Numbered from the stretch's first letter, positions 18,186 to 27,709 are shown. The stretch: DNA of 64,000 nucleotides from Microbacterium oleivorans (GCF_013389665.1 NZ_CP058316.1:806001-870000), one strand, 5' to 3'. Notes: generated by a model not told the origin, from the letters alone. Translations and numbers: made by a program.

Positions 18186-18191
18186 TAGGCT
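18186..18191 (+). promoter_or_regulatory. -10 box of a probable leaderless thrE transcript
   Basis: TAGGCT ends seven bases before the ATG of thrE, with no ribosome-binding site in between. Confidence 0.6.
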
Positions 18192-18198
18192 GGAGCCC

Positions 18199-19590
18199 AT
18201 GCCACGCCGCCCGCTCTTCGCGTCGCTGAACGCACTCGTCCGTTCCCCCGACAGCGCCGTGGGCCCGGCGACGGAGATGCTTCCGGTCATCGATGACGCC
18301 TTCGCCGTCCGAGTGCTCGATCTCGCGATCCGCACCGGCGAGACGATGCTGGTCGCCGGCTCACCCGCGAGCGAGGTCACCGTGACGATCGTGCGGGTCG
18401 CGGGTGTCTACGGCCTCGACCCCGTGCACGTCGACGTCACCTACAACTCCATCACCGTCGCGCATCACCGCAGCGGCGAGGATCGTCCCATCACGCTGAT
18501 GCGGGTGGTGCGGGGGTCGGCGCCCGACCACGCTCGACTGCAGCGCCTGCAGGCGCTCGTCGCCGAGATCCGCACCGGGCTGCCCCTGGATGCCGCCGCC
18601 CTGCGGTTCCGCGGCATCCGTCGCACCCCCTTCCGCTACCACCAGCCCGTCGTCGTGGCCTCGCAGGCGCTGCTGGCCGTCGGTGTCGCGGTGATGTTCG
18701 GCGCGAACTGGCTGGTCATCCTGCTCTCCTTCCTCGCGGCGGGCGCCGCCGCCTTCACCCAGTTCCTCCTCGGCAAGGCGCGCGTGCCGTTCTTCTTCAG
18801 CCAGATCGCGGGCGCCTTCGTGCTGACACTCGTCGCCGCGGCGTCACCGCTGCTGCGGGCGACGGGGTGGGAGGCCGCGTTGAGCATGCGCCCCTCCGTG
18901 ATCGTGGCCTCGGGGATCGTCCTCATGCTCGCCGGTCTCACGGTGGTCGGCGCCGCGCAGGATGCGATCGACGGCTTCGCGCTGACGGCGATGGGCCGCA
19001 TCCTCGAACTCGTCACGCAGACGCTCGGCGTCGTCCTCGGCATCCTCGCCGGGATCGAGACCGCGCGGGTGATCGGCCTCGGCCTCGAGGCGCCGACCGA
19101 GGCGCTGCCGCTCGGCCCGGTGCCTCTGCAGTTCCTCGGCGCGGGGCTCATCGCCCTCGCCGTCGCCGTCTTCAACGGCGCGGGGCTGCGCATCGTCGTG
19201 GTGAGCGTCGCGCTCAGCGTCGTCGCCTGGGCGGGCTACGTGGCCGCCGCGTCGGTCGGCTTCGAGACGGCGGCCGCGAGCGGCGTCGGCGCCTTCGTCG
19301 GGAGCCTCATCGGCGTCGTCGCCGCCTACCGGCTGCACGTGCCCTCGGTCGCCATCACGACAGCGGCGATCCTGCCCATGGTGCCGGGAGCCGCCGTCTT
19401 CCGCGGCCTGCTGGGCGTGGTCGAGTCGGGCGAGAGTCCCGCCACGCTTCTCACCGGGTTCAGCACCCTCGCGGCCGCGGCCACGATCGGCATCGCGCTC
19501 GCGGTCGGGGCGTCGCTGGGGATCTACCTCGGCCAGCCGCTGCGGGCGTCCCTCGGTTCGGTGATCCGGGCTCGCGCCCGGGTGCGCTGA
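18199..19590 (+). CDS. thrE: Threonine/serine exporter, ThrE family
   Basis: 463 residues. The N-terminal cytoplasmic domain (DUF1212/ThrE, about residues 30-140; [20 protein letters not shown]) has the conserved G-x3-S-x-E region, followed by about ten membrane segments in two halves starting near [20 protein letters not shown] and ending in a small, Ala/Gly-rich helix. In Corynebacterium glutamicum the homologue exports threonine and serine by proton motive force. Start ATG lies seven bases behind a -10 box, so the mRNA is probably leaderless. It is divergent from lysC, linking synthesis and export of the threonine branch. Confidence 0.9.
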   Translation: MPRRPLFASLNALVRSPDSAVGPATEMLPVIDDAFAVRVLDLAIRTGETMLVAGSPASEVTVTIVRVAGVYGLDPVHVDVTYNSITVAHHRSGEDRPITLMRVVRGSAPDHARLQRLQALVAEIRTGLPLDAAALRFRGIRRTPFRYHQPVVVASQALLAVGVAVMFGANWLVILLSFLAAGAAAFTQFLLGKARVPFFFSQIAGAFVLTLVAAASPLLRATGWEAALSMRPSVIVASGIVLMLAGLTVVGAAQDAIDGFALTAMGRILELVTQTLGVVLGILAGIETARVIGLGLEAPTEALPLGPVPLQFLGAGLIALAVAVFNGAGLRIVVVSVALSVVAWAGYVAAASVGFETAAASGVGAFVGSLIGVVAAYRLHVPSVAITTAAILPMVPGAAVFRGLLGVVESGESPATLLTGFSTLAAAATIGIALAVGASLGIYLGQPLRASLGSVIRARARVR

Positions 19591-19641
19591 CACGCGACGC
19601 GCATCGCCGTGCACCCGGGCGGCGTGCCCGGATCCCGCAGA

Positions 19642-20670
19642 TCAGCCGAAGAGGGCGGCGGCCTCTTCGTAGCGGTACAGCGGCACGGTGTTGAGCTCGC
19701 CGAGAGCCTCGTCGAACGACACGCGCACGATGTCGGTGCCCTTCAGCGACACCATCTGCCCCCAGGCGCCGTCGACGATGGCGTCCGCGGCCGCGAGGCC
19801 CAGCCGGGTCGCGAGCACGCGGTCGAACGCCGACGGCGAGCCGCCGCGCTGGATGTGGCCGAGCACGGTGGCGCGCGTCTCGATGCCGGTGATCCGCTCG
19901 ATCTCGGGCGCGAGCACCTCGCTGATGCCGCCCAGACGCGGGCGGTTGAACGCGTCGAGTCCCTTGTCGCTGAACGCCTCGTCCTGACCGGTGAGCTTGA
20001 AGCCCTCCGAGACGACGACGAGGGGCGCGCGGCCGCGGTCGAAGGCCTTGGTCACCTGCGACGTGATCTCCTCGATCGACATCGGCACCTCGGGGATGCA
20101 GATGACGTGGGCTCCGGCGGCGATGCCGGCGTGCAGGGCGATCCATCCCACGTGACGGCCCATCACCTCGGCGACCATGCACCGCTGGTGGGAGTCTCCG
20201 GTCGTGCGCAGGCGGTCCATCGCGTCGGTGGCGATGTTGACGGCGGTGTCGAAGCCGAACGAGTAGTCGGTCGCCTTCAGGTCGTTGTCGATCGTCTTGG
20301 GCACGCCCAGCACGTTGATGCCGTCGTTCGCGAGCCGGTTCGCGGCCGCGAGGGTGCCCTCGCCGCCGATCGCGATGATGCCGTCGATGCGGTGCTTGTC
20401 GAGCGTCGCGGCGATGTTCTCGGCGCCGCCCCGCGGGCCCTCGTAGGGGTTCGTGCGGCTGGTGCCGAGGATGGTTCCGCCGACCTTCGACAGGCCCTTG
20501 ACCTCGTGGCGGGTGAGCGGGAAGAAGTCGCCGTCGACCACGCCGCGCCACCCGTCGCGGATGCCGACGAACTCGATGTTGTACGAGGTGGTGCCTTTCA
20601 GCACGACGCCTCGGATGACAGCGTTGAGTCCGGGGCAGTCGCCGCCGCTCGTGAGGATGCCGATCTTCAT
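19642..20670 (-). CDS. pfkA: 6-phosphofructokinase
   Basis: 342 residues. GGDCPGLNA at 9-17, phosphate loop GTSRTNPY, GGEGT at 102-106 and PKTIDND at 124-130 with the catalytic Asp, and MGRHVGWIA for fructose 6-phosphate. The residue equivalent to E. coli Gly104 is glycine while the residue equivalent to Gly124 is lysine. In characterised actinobacterial enzymes this Gly/Lys pair goes with ATP use, whereas Asp/Lys goes with pyrophosphate, so ATP dependence is likely but not certain. It converges on thrE. Confidence 0.93.
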   Translation of the reverse strand: MKIGILTSGGDCPGLNAVIRGVVLKGTTSYNIEFVGIRDGWRGVVDGDFFPLTRHEVKGLSKVGGTILGTSRTNPYEGPRGGAENIAATLDKHRIDGIIAIGGEGTLAAANRLANDGINVLGVPKTIDNDLKATDYSFGFDTAVNIATDAMDRLRTTGDSHQRCMVAEVMGRHVGWIALHAGIAAGAHVICIPEVPMSIEEITSQVTKAFDRGRAPLVVVSEGFKLTGQDEAFSDKGLDAFNRPRLGGISEVLAPEIERITGIETRATVLGHIQRGGSPSAFDRVLATRLGLAAADAIVDGAWGQMVSLKGTDIVRVSFDEALGELNTVPLYRYEEAAALFG

Positions 20671-20809
20671 GGGGAGATCCTTCGTTGTTGCTCGGGTGGG
20701 GTGCGGCGACGGTGCCTCAGGTCGAGACTATCGCCGCGGCGAGCGCCCTGCCAGGCGAGCGCCACCGGGAGAACTCCGGCCCGCCCGGCGGTCACGGTCC
20801 GGGCCCGGC

Positions 20810-22954
20810 TCAGGCCGCGCCGATCGACTGCCGCAGCAGGTGCATGAGCGCCGACAGCTGCACCGAGTCGCTCGAGGTCGGGTCGACCGCCTCGCCGTCG
20901 AGGGCTCGGGCCGCGAGGCCCTGCTTCGAGTCGATGAGCTCCGCGATCTTGGTGTCGATCGTGTGGGCGGCGATGATCCGCCACGCGGTGACCGGCTCCC
21001 CCTGACCGATGCGGTGCACGCGATCGATCGCCTGAGTCTGCTCGGCGGCCGTCCACGACAGCTCGGCGAGCACGACGTTGGAGGCGGCCTGCATGTTGAC
21101 GCCGACGCCCGCCGCCGTCAGCGAGCAGACGGCGATCGCGACATCCGGATCGCTGTTGAACGCGTCGATCGCGTCCTGACGGGCGGCCGAGGTCTGGTCG
21201 CCGCGCAGCGATACCGTGCGCAGGCCGGCAGCGGCGAAGTGGGCCTCCGCGGCGTCCATGACATCGATGTGCTTGGCGAAGAACACGACCTTGCCGACCG
21301 AACGCTGCAGCTGAGCGGCGTAGTCCGCCGCGAGCACGGCCTTCGCCTGACCGATGCGGCGCACCATGGTGAACACGTTCTCGGACCCCGTTCCGGCAGC
21401 CTTCGACTCCTCGAGCTCCTGCGATGCGACGAGCCGCACGATGTCCTCGTCGACCTCGCCGATGCGCACGCGGTCGCCTCGGGCCTCGATGATGCGACGG
21501 TAGCGAGACGCGAGGCGCTCACCGAGCTCCTGCTCGGCCTGACGGATCGAGCGGCCGAACTCGTCGTCGAGCTGCACCGGCAGATCAGCGACGAGCTTGT
21601 CGGGCAGGTCGGCGGCGACGTCCTTCTTCTTACGGCGGACGATGCCCATCGAAATGACGGCGTCGCGGGCGGACGGATAGAACGCCTTGTCGGCGGGGGT
21701 GAGACCCGTCTCGTCCAGACGCTCCATCAGCGCGGAACCGGGCTTCTCGCCGTTGGTCCAGCCGAGGAAGCGCCAGATGGCGTCGAAGTCCTCGACGTCG
21801 TTGATCAGCGGGGTGCCGGTCAGAGCGAGCATCAGCGGGTCGCGTACCTGCTCCCGGATCCGCCCCGCCAGCGCCAGCACGTTGCGCGAACGCTGCGAGC
21901 TCAGGTTCTTGATGAAGTGCGCCTCGTCGACGACCATGCCCCGCAGGCCGATCGAGCTGAGCCACGACAGGTGGCGATCGAGCACCTCGTAGTTGACGAT
22001 GAACACGTCGGCGAAGGCGTCGATCTGGTCGCCGTCGCCGGAGATGACGGTGGCGCGGCGCTGCGGGGTCCAGCGTTCGACCTCGCGCGCCCAGTTCATC
22101 TTGACCACGTTGGGGACGACCGCCAGCAGCGGGTAGGCACCGGCGACGGATGCCGCGAGCACCGACTGCGCGGTCTTGCCGAGGCCCGGCTCGTCGGCGA
22201 GCAGGAACGAGCGGTGTCCGTCCCGCACGGCCTCGAGGAACCGCGACTGGTGCGGCATGATCTCGAGCCCCTTGGGCGAGAGCCTGTCGAACTCGGGCAC
22301 CGGTGGCAGCTCCATCGAGGCGGCCGATCCCCCGGCGCCGGTCTCGAACGCCTTGTACAGCGGGCCCATGAGCTCCCAGCCGTCGAGACGGCGACGCGGC
22401 GTCGCGTGCGGTGCCCGCAGCTCGAGGTCGGGTGCGAGGAAGGGGTTCGCCTCCCGCCGGACGAGCACCTGCGGCGGGGTGACCTGGCGCTCGGCGAGGG
22501 CGCCGGGGACGACGGGCGCCTGGACGGGCGCTGCATCGGTGATGATCAGCTCGTCCTCGGGCAGCTCCGCCCCCGACTCGAGGAGCCAGTCGCGCCGCAT
22601 CCGCCGAGCGACCGGCGACGTCGCCTGGTCGACCTCGAGGAGCTGGATCAGCGAGGTGTCGCGCGCGGCCGTCTTGGCCAGGATCGTCGCGACGCCGTCG
22701 AGGCGCTTGAGCAACTCCGCACGAGCGGCGCTCGAGACGGATTCGTCGGCCTTGACCCGGGCCCGCTCCTCACGCACCAGGAAGGCGATGACCTGGAACT
22801 TGACCCGGTTGGTCGGCCCGAGCTTGCCGCGCTGGGCTTTGGCCTCGACCTCGCGCACCTTGCGCGCGAGGATCGGGATCAGCGGTGCGTCGTCGTCTCG
22901 CCGCGCGGACGAGGACTTCCTGCGGCGGTTGGCGGTCGCTGCGGCGGTGGCCAT
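20810..22954 (-). CDS. SNF2-family DEAD/DEAH helicase (SMARCAL1-like architecture)
   Basis: About 714 residues. An N-terminal region of about 240 residues without known motif precedes the ATPase core: Walker A DEPGLGKTAQS, VVPNVVKMNWAREVERWTP, Walker B DEAH, and TGTPLINDV, followed by the C-terminal helicase lobe with VVFFAKHIDVMDA, SLTAAGVGVNMQ and QAIDRVHRIGQG. SNF2 ATPases translocate on DNA and remodel nucleoprotein or forked structures. Two ATGs are possible: GGAGGAG lies one base before 22963 and ten bases before 22954; the second is preferred. No partner nuclease or methylase is adjacent, so it does not look like part of a defence operon. Confidence 0.88.
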   Translation of the reverse strand: MATAAATANRRRKSSSARRDDDAPLIPILARKVREVEAKAQRGKLGPTNRVKFQVIAFLVREERARVKADESVSSAARAELLKRLDGVATILAKTAARDTSLIQLLEVDQATSPVARRMRRDWLLESGAELPEDELIITDAAPVQAPVVPGALAERQVTPPQVLVRREANPFLAPDLELRAPHATPRRRLDGWELMGPLYKAFETGAGGSAASMELPPVPEFDRLSPKGLEIMPHQSRFLEAVRDGHRSFLLADEPGLGKTAQSVLAASVAGAYPLLAVVPNVVKMNWAREVERWTPQRRATVISGDGDQIDAFADVFIVNYEVLDRHLSWLSSIGLRGMVVDEAHFIKNLSSQRSRNVLALAGRIREQVRDPLMLALTGTPLINDVEDFDAIWRFLGWTNGEKPGSALMERLDETGLTPADKAFYPSARDAVISMGIVRRKKKDVAADLPDKLVADLPVQLDDEFGRSIRQAEQELGERLASRYRRIIEARGDRVRIGEVDEDIVRLVASQELEESKAAGTGSENVFTMVRRIGQAKAVLAADYAAQLQRSVGKVVFFAKHIDVMDAAEAHFAAAGLRTVSLRGDQTSAARQDAIDAFNSDPDVAIAVCSLTAAGVGVNMQAASNVVLAELSWTAAEQTQAIDRVHRIGQGEPVTAWRIIAAHTIDTKIAELIDSKQGLAARALDGEAVDPTSSDSVQLSALMHLLRQSIGAA

Positions 22955-23194
22955 GGTCGGCATGCTCCTCCTGAGCCTGAGTGCCGGAGTTCCGTCGTGA
23001 CGGAAACCTACGAGGTGCCGCTCGAGCCGGCGTCGAAACGTCGCGCGAGCGAAGGGCTATCTCGTCGGAAGGCCACGGGCACTCGCTTCAGCGAGCAGCG
23101 GCGTCGAACTCGACGATGTCCCCGCGACCCAGTCTACGCCATCACCGCGCGGCCACCGGAGAACACGCGGATCGGGGCGCCTGCGGGCGGGCGA

Positions 23195-23845
23195 TCAGCC
23201 CCAGAGGGCGGAGACGATGCCCGGGGTGTACGACGACGGGCCGTAGTTGATCCATCGCGTCGAGATCCAGGCATTGCCCCGCAGGAAGTGGGTTTCGCCG
23301 AGCTCGACGAGTTCCTCGTCCATCGAGAGCATCTGCTGCGAGGTGCGGAAGTAATCCCCGTCCGACGCCTCCTCCGACTCGAATCCCGCGGCGCTCAACG
23401 CGTCGGAGACGGTCGCGGCCTGCTCGCTCGAGACGATCGCGACGGTCGTGGCGATGCCCCGGTCGGAGGGCCGACCCCATGTGCAGCGGAGCGTCGGAAC
23501 GCCCGACTCGAGGACCGTGAGCGCGTCGGCGTTCTCGGTCGAGTACATCGTCACGCCCGGATCGTTCAGCGGCGCGATCTCGGCGTCGAGCGTGGCCCGC
23601 AGATCGCCGACGAACACGTCGTCGCACGAGGCGGGGAGGGCTATCTCGTCGGTCGGCGCCGGCGTCTCGGTCTCGGCGGGCTCCGCTGTGGGCGACGTCG
23701 ACGGCTCGGCCGAGGGCGTGACGCTCGTCTGCGTGGGGTCGGGCGTGGCGGCGCCGCCGACCGGCGTGGCGCAGCCGGTGGCGAGCAGCGCGACGGCCGC
23801 CACGACCGGGACGAGGCGGAGAGCGGTGCGGCGCGATGCGGTCAT
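23195..23845 (-). CDS. Hypothetical lipoprotein
   Basis: 216 residues. A basic, hydrophobic signal ends in the lipobox LATGC, followed by a Thr/Pro/Ser-rich linker (about residues 30-68) and a globular domain with two cysteines (PASCDDVF and TLRCTWGRP), probably a disulfide. ATG 23845 gives the complete signal peptide. I recognise no family. The layout (lipobox, low-complexity linker, C-x-C domain with the phrase LRCTWGRPSD) is similar to the lipoprotein at 39971-41047, which has ECMWF, so the two may be distant relatives. It is divergent from deoC. Confidence 0.75.
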   Translation of the reverse strand: MTASRRTALRLVPVVAAVALLATGCATPVGGAATPDPTQTSVTPSAEPSTSPTAEPAETETPAPTDEIALPASCDDVFVGDLRATLDAEIAPLNDPGVTMYSTENADALTVLESGVPTLRCTWGRPSDRGIATTVAIVSSEQAATVSDALSAAGFESEEASDGDYFRTSQQMLSMDEELVELGETHFLRGNAWISTRWINYGPSSYTPGIVSALWG

Positions 23846-23942
23846 ACGACTCAGCCTAACGAGGGCCGCCCGCTCGCGGTGGGCGCCGCGCGGCAGCATC
23901 CGAGGGGCGCCGACTCGCACCGGTCCGATCACGACGACGGCG

Positions 23943-23948
23943 TACGCT
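23943..23948 (+). promoter_or_regulatory. -10 box of a probable leaderless deoC transcript
   Basis: TACGCT ends six bases before the deoC ATG. Confidence 0.6.
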
Positions 23949-23954
23949 GAGAAC

Positions 23955-24671
23955 ATGCCCACGATCTCCGAGCGCGACCTCGCTGCGACCCTCGACCACG
24001 CGATCCTCAAGCCCGAGCTCACCCGAGCCCAGGTCGACGCGGAGCTGGACATCGCCGCGGAGTGGGCGGTGTTCTCGGTGTGCGTGCGTCCGTCGGACGT
24101 GCCGCACGCCGTCGCCCGCCTGGGCGGCACGGGCGTGGCGGTCGGAACCGTCATCGGCTTCCCCCACGGCACGACCTCGACGGCAGCCAAGGTCGCCGAG
24201 GTGCGCCAGGCCCGGGCCGACGGCGCGTCGGAGTTCGACATGGTCGTGAACATCGGAGCGCTCCGCTCCGGCTTCGACGACGCCGTCGTCGAAGACGTCC
24301 GTGCGGTCGTGGCGGCGGCCGAGGGCCGGATCGTCAAGGTCATCCTCGAGACGAGCCTGCTCGACGACGAGCAGATCGCACGCGGCAGCCGACTGACCGA
24401 AGCCGGGGGCGCGGACTTCGTGAAGACCTCGACCGGCTTCGCCGGCGGCGGCGCCACGGTCCCCCACGTGCAGCTGATGCGCGAGAACGTCGGCCCCGCC
24501 GTGCAGGTCAAGGCCTCCGGCGGAGTCCGCAGCTTCACGGACGCGATCGCGATGCTCGACGCCGGCGCGACGCGCCTGGGCACGAGCGGCAGCGCGACCA
24601 TCCTCGGTGAGGCCCGCCGGCTCGAGGCCGGCGGCGAGGCCACCGGCGCGGTCGACGCCACCTCGTACTGA
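23955..24671 (+). CDS. deoC: Deoxyribose-phosphate aldolase
   Basis: 238 residues. TLDHAILKPELT near the N-terminus, a catalytic lysine region KVILETSLL, and the Schiff-base lysine in FVKTSTGFAGGGAT, then VKASGGVRSF. The enzyme splits 2-deoxyribose 5-phosphate into acetaldehyde and glyceraldehyde 3-phosphate in deoxynucleoside breakdown. No other deo gene is nearby. The ATG lies six bases behind a -10 box. It converges on ribF with a gap of only 20 bp. Confidence 0.95.
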   Translation: MPTISERDLAATLDHAILKPELTRAQVDAELDIAAEWAVFSVCVRPSDVPHAVARLGGTGVAVGTVIGFPHGTTSTAAKVAEVRQARADGASEFDMVVNIGALRSGFDDAVVEDVRAVVAAAEGRIVKVILETSLLDDEQIARGSRLTEAGGADFVKTSTGFAGGGATVPHVQLMRENVGPAVQVKASGGVRSFTDAIAMLDAGATRLGTSGSATILGEARRLEAGGEATGAVDATSY

Positions 24672-24691
24672 CCCCGGCGCAGGGACGCCCG

Positions 24692-25666
24692 TCAGGCGAG
24701 CGCTTCGCGCACCCGGAGGACGTCGTCGTCCATCTGGGCGATCAGTGCCGGGATGCCGGCGAAGGCCACCATGCCGCGGATGCGCGAGGTGAAGCGCACC
24801 TCGACGTGGTGTCCGTACAGATCCAGGCCCGTCTCGTCGAGCACGTAGGCCTCGACCTGGCGCTGGGGCACATCGTCGAAGGTGGGGTTGGTCCCCACCG
24901 AGATCGCCGCGGGATACCGGATGACGCTCCCCGGCGTGGATTCGGCGGCTGCCGACGGGCCCTGGTCGACGAGCCAGCCGGCGTAGACGCCGTCGGCGGG
25001 GATGAAGCCATCGGCATCGGCGTGGAGGTTCGCCGTGGGGTAGCCGAGCTCGCGTCCGCGTTTGAGCCCGTGGACGACCACTCCTTCGACGGCGTGCGGG
25101 CGCCCGAGCAGACGCGCGGCGCCCTCGACGTCGCCCGCGGCGAGCAGGTCGCGCACCCATGTCGACGACACCCGTCGGCCCGCATCGCGCGCACGCACGT
25201 CGCCGACCACCTCGACCTCGAAGCCGTGCTCGCGACCCAACGAGGTCAACACCGCGGGGTCGCCCTCTCCTCCGCGGCCGAAGCGGAAGTCGTCGCCGAC
25301 CAGCACGGTCACCGCGCCCAGGGAGGTCACGAGGATCCGTTCGACGAACTCGCGAGCCGGCAGAGCCGCGAGCTCCTCGTCGAAACGCAGCACGAGCACC
25401 GCGTCCACGCCGGCCGAGGCGAGGAGGCCGATCTTCTGATCGAGCCCCACGAGCGGCTCGGGGCACAGCTCCGGCCTCAGCAGGCTCAGCGGGTTGCGGT
25501 CGAAGGTCACTGCCACCACGCGCGACCCGAGGGCGGCGGCATCCACGCGGGCACGATCGATCACGGCCCGGTGTCCGGAGTGGACGCCGTCGAACTTGCC
25601 GATCGCGACGACGCTCGGGCCGAAGCCGGCAGGGACCTCCGTCGGGTCGCGGAACACGGTCACCAT
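24692..25666 (-). CDS. ribF: Bifunctional riboflavin kinase/FAD synthetase
   Basis: 324 residues. The N-terminal FAD synthetase half has IGKFDGVHSGH (nucleotidyl-transferase motif), VGDDFRFGRGGEGD and VSSTWVRDLL. The C-terminal riboflavin kinase half has RGRELGYPTANL and the metal/phosphate residues around VGTNPTFDD. It converts riboflavin to FMN and FAD. It overlaps the upstream membrane protein gene by seven bases, in a minus-strand series truB, two membrane proteins, ribF. Confidence 0.95.
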   Translation of the reverse strand: MVTVFRDPTEVPAGFGPSVVAIGKFDGVHSGHRAVIDRARVDAAALGSRVVAVTFDRNPLSLLRPELCPEPLVGLDQKIGLLASAGVDAVLVLRFDEELAALPAREFVERILVTSLGAVTVLVGDDFRFGRGGEGDPAVLTSLGREHGFEVEVVGDVRARDAGRRVSSTWVRDLLAAGDVEGAARLLGRPHAVEGVVVHGLKRGRELGYPTANLHADADGFIPADGVYAGWLVDQGPSAAAESTPGSVIRYPAAISVGTNPTFDDVPQRQVEAYVLDETGLDLYGHHVEVRFTSRIRGMVAFAGIPALIAQMDDDVLRVREALA

Positions 25667-26112
25667 GACGATCCCTCCAGGACGGTGGCGCGGTCATCGC
25701 TCTCGCGCGGACCGCTCCGGTGCGAGACGAGCCACCAGATGCCCACGAAGGGCAGCGCCAGCGGCACCCAGAAATACCCGAATCCGTAGCCCGACCACAC
25801 GGTGGCGTCGTGCGAGAAGAGCTCGGGCAGCACGAGGCTCAGGGTACCCACCACCAGCACGCCGACGAGCTCGAAGCAGATCGCGACCCACGCGACGACG
25901 TACCAGGCACGCGACCCCGACTTCACCAGCGCGACGGTCGCGAGGACGTAGACGAGAGCAGCCGCGGCCGACAGCGAGTACGCCAGCGGGGCGAAGGCGA
26001 AGTCCTCGACGATCTGCACGAACGAGCGTCCGGTCGCGGCGAGAGCCATCACGGCGTACACGACCACCAGCACGCGACCGATGCCGGTCATTGGGGGGCG
26101 GGGATGATCCAT
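25660..26112 (-). CDS. Small integral membrane protein
   Basis: 150 residues with four predicted membrane segments (for example VLVVVYAVMALAATGRSFV and WVPLALPFVGIWWLVSH). The start MDHPRPPMTG is short; ATG at about residue 8 is an alternative. It is unrecognised by me but of a type often seen between truB and ribF in Microbacteriaceae. It overlaps ribF by seven bases, implying translational coupling. Confidence 0.75.
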   Translation of the reverse strand: MDHPRPPMTGIGRVLVVVYAVMALAATGRSFVQIVEDFAFAPLAYSLSAAAALVYVLATVALVKSGSRAWYVVAWVAICFELVGVLVVGTLSLVLPELFSHDATVWSGYGFGYFWVPLALPFVGIWWLVSHRSGPRESDDRATVLEGSSW

Positions 26113-26145
26113 GACCTGTCAATGATAGGCGCCGCGCGCGTGGCT

Positions 26146-26514
26146 TCAGGCGACCTGAACGGTCCAGATGACCTGCATCCGCCAGACCATGACCGCCACC
26201 GACAGCGCCGCGACGCCCAGGATGACCGTGCTCCAACGGCTCCGCTCGATCAGTGCCCAGAACACCGCCGCTGGGGGAAGCAGCACGGCCGAGAAGAGGT
26301 AGACCCCGTACTCCAGCGCGCTCCCGGTGGGAGGATTACCCGCCGACGGCGCGATCAGTGCGACGACGACCTGGGCCAGCAGCAGCAGCTCGACGAGCGC
26401 GAGCGAACCGACCGACAGGTCGCTCGGCCGTCGGCCCGCCAGGCCGAGGACGAGGCACAGGAGCCCGGCGGCGACCGCGATGGCCACCTGCACGATCGTG
26501 AAGCCCGCGATCAC
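26146..26514 (-). CDS. Small integral membrane protein
   Basis: 122 residues, four hydrophobic helices (FTIVQVAIAVAAGLLCLVLG; LALVELLLLAQVVVALI; YGVYLFSAVLLPPAAVFWAL; VILGVAALSVAVMVWRM). The start overlaps the truB stop by four bases, so it is translated with truB. No family recognised. Confidence 0.75.
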   Translation of the reverse strand: MIAGFTIVQVAIAVAAGLLCLVLGLAGRRPSDLSVGSLALVELLLLAQVVVALIAPSAGNPPTGSALEYGVYLFSAVLLPPAAVFWALIERSRWSTVILGVAALSVAVMVWRMQVIWTVQVA

Positions 26515-27422
26515 GCGTCGACCGCCATGTTCATCAGGCTCTTCACGTCCTCGCCCCGGCGCTCGACGATGCCGATCAGGCGGCCCTCCGGATCGATGGC
26601 GGCCGGGTGCTCACGGCTCAGTCGCGATGCCGCCCCGATCAGTCGCTTGCCGTGCCGGAGGTCGCGCGCCTCATCGGCGGTGACTTCGAAGGTGCCGAGC
26701 ACGGCCGTGGCCACGGTGGCGTCCTGCATCAACTCGACGTCGGGCGCGAGCTCGGTCACCGCATCCGACACCCCGAACGGGCCGATGCGCGTGCGGCGGA
26801 GCGCGGTGAGGTGCCCCCCGACGCCGAGGTCCGAGCCGAGATCGCGGGCCAACGCGCGGACGTAGGTTCCGCTGGTGCAGTCGACCACGACATCCACGTC
26901 GACGAGGGGCCCGTCGGCATCCGTGTCGACGAGGCGCACGCCGAGGACGTCGAAGCGCGACACCGTCACCCGACGAGCCGTGAGCTCGACCTCTTCGCCG
27001 GCACGCGCCAGATCGTATGCGCGTCGCCCGCCGACCTTGATCGCCGACACCCGGCTCGGCACCTGGTCGATCTCGCCCGTCAGTGCGGCCACGCCCGCCT
27101 CGATGCGGTCACGGGTGACGGCGGCGACGGCATCCGCTGCGGCCCGAGCCGTCTCGTCGCCGTCGGCATCGTCGGAGTCGGTCGACACCCCGAGCCGGAT
27201 CGTGGCCTCGTACGTCTTGTCGAGCCCCACGATGTAGGTCAACAGGCGCGTCGCGGGCCCGACACCGAGCACCAGCAGCCCCGTGGCCATCGGATCGAGC
27301 GTCCCGGCGTGACCGATCTTGCGCGTGTCGAGCGCCCGACGGGCACGGGCGACCACATCGTGGCTGGTCATCCCACCCGGCTTGTCGACGAGCAGGATGC
27401 CGCGGGGGGCGGGTTCGGGCAT
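26511..27422 (-). CDS. truB: tRNA pseudouridine-55 synthase
   Basis: 303 residues. ILLVDKPGGMTSHDVV at the start, the catalytic aspartate in HAGTLDPMATG, then YEATIRLGVSTDSDDADG and TSGTYVRALARDLG. It modifies U55 in the T-arm of nearly all tRNAs. A C-terminal PUA-like part (ADEARDLRHGKRL) is present. In many bacteria truB lies right after rbfA; here a DUF559 gene and mutY come between. Confidence 0.95.
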   Translation of the reverse strand: MPEPAPRGILLVDKPGGMTSHDVVARARRALDTRKIGHAGTLDPMATGLLVLGVGPATRLLTYIVGLDKTYEATIRLGVSTDSDDADGDETARAAADAVAAVTRDRIEAGVAALTGEIDQVPSRVSAIKVGGRRAYDLARAGEEVELTARRVTVSRFDVLGVRLVDTDADGPLVDVDVVVDCTSGTYVRALARDLGSDLGVGGHLTALRRTRIGPFGVSDAVTELAPDVELMQDATVATAVLGTFEVTADEARDLRHGKRLIGAASRLSREHPAAIDPEGRLIGIVERRGEDVKSLMNMAVDA

Positions 27423-27477
27423 GCCCTCCAGCCTACGTGGCGCGCACCGCGGCTCAGGTTCCGCGGCGCGCGGCTGC

Positions 27478-27570
27478 GGGGCCCGGGGGCGAGGCTGTGC
27501 GGGGCCCGGGGGCGAGGCTGTGCGGGGCCGGGGCAGGGGGGCCGGGGGGCCGGGGGCGAGGCTGCGTGGG
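27478..27570. repeat. 23-bp G-rich tandem repeat, degenerating
   Basis: Two perfect 23-bp units (27478-27500 and 27501-27523), each starting GGGGCCCGGGGGCGAGG and ending CTGTGC, followed by a degenerate third unit. Runs of four or five G on one strand could form G-quadruplex or hairpin structures. Confidence 0.85.
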
Positions 27571-27655
27571 GCCCGGTCGTGCGGAGAACTCGCATTCCGA
27601 GGGCGGATCGCAGGATCCGGCCCTCCGTACCCGATATCTCCTCGCATGGATACGG

Positions 27656-27709
27656 CCCGATCCGACCGCGCCCGATCCGACCGCGCCCGATCCGAACGCG
27701 CCCGATCCG
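27656..27709. repeat. 15-bp tandem repeat, unit CCCGATCCGACCGCG
   Basis: Two perfect units (27656-27670, 27671-27685), a third with one change (27686-27700) and a partial fourth (27701-27709) that ends at the TCA marking the DUF559 stop codon. Confidence 0.9.

Larger units (their letters stand above)
27423..27709. other. Repeat-rich intergenic region between truB and the DUF559 gene
   Basis: About 287 bases without a gene. It holds a G-rich 23-bp tandem repeat (27478 onward), a segment at 27589-27605 also found near 28715, and a 15-bp tandem repeat that ends exactly at the stop codon of the DUF559 gene. Confidence 0.8.

Noticed and set aside
20810..22954. Defence island built around the SNF2 helicase
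   Set aside because: No nuclease, methylase or other partner is near; the flanking genes are pfkA and a lipoprotein.
20453..23950. Very long plus-strand frame opposite pfkA and the helicase
   Set aside because: Same reason: third-position GC suppresses stops in the antisense frame. Content is low-complexity Arg/Gly/Asp/Val.
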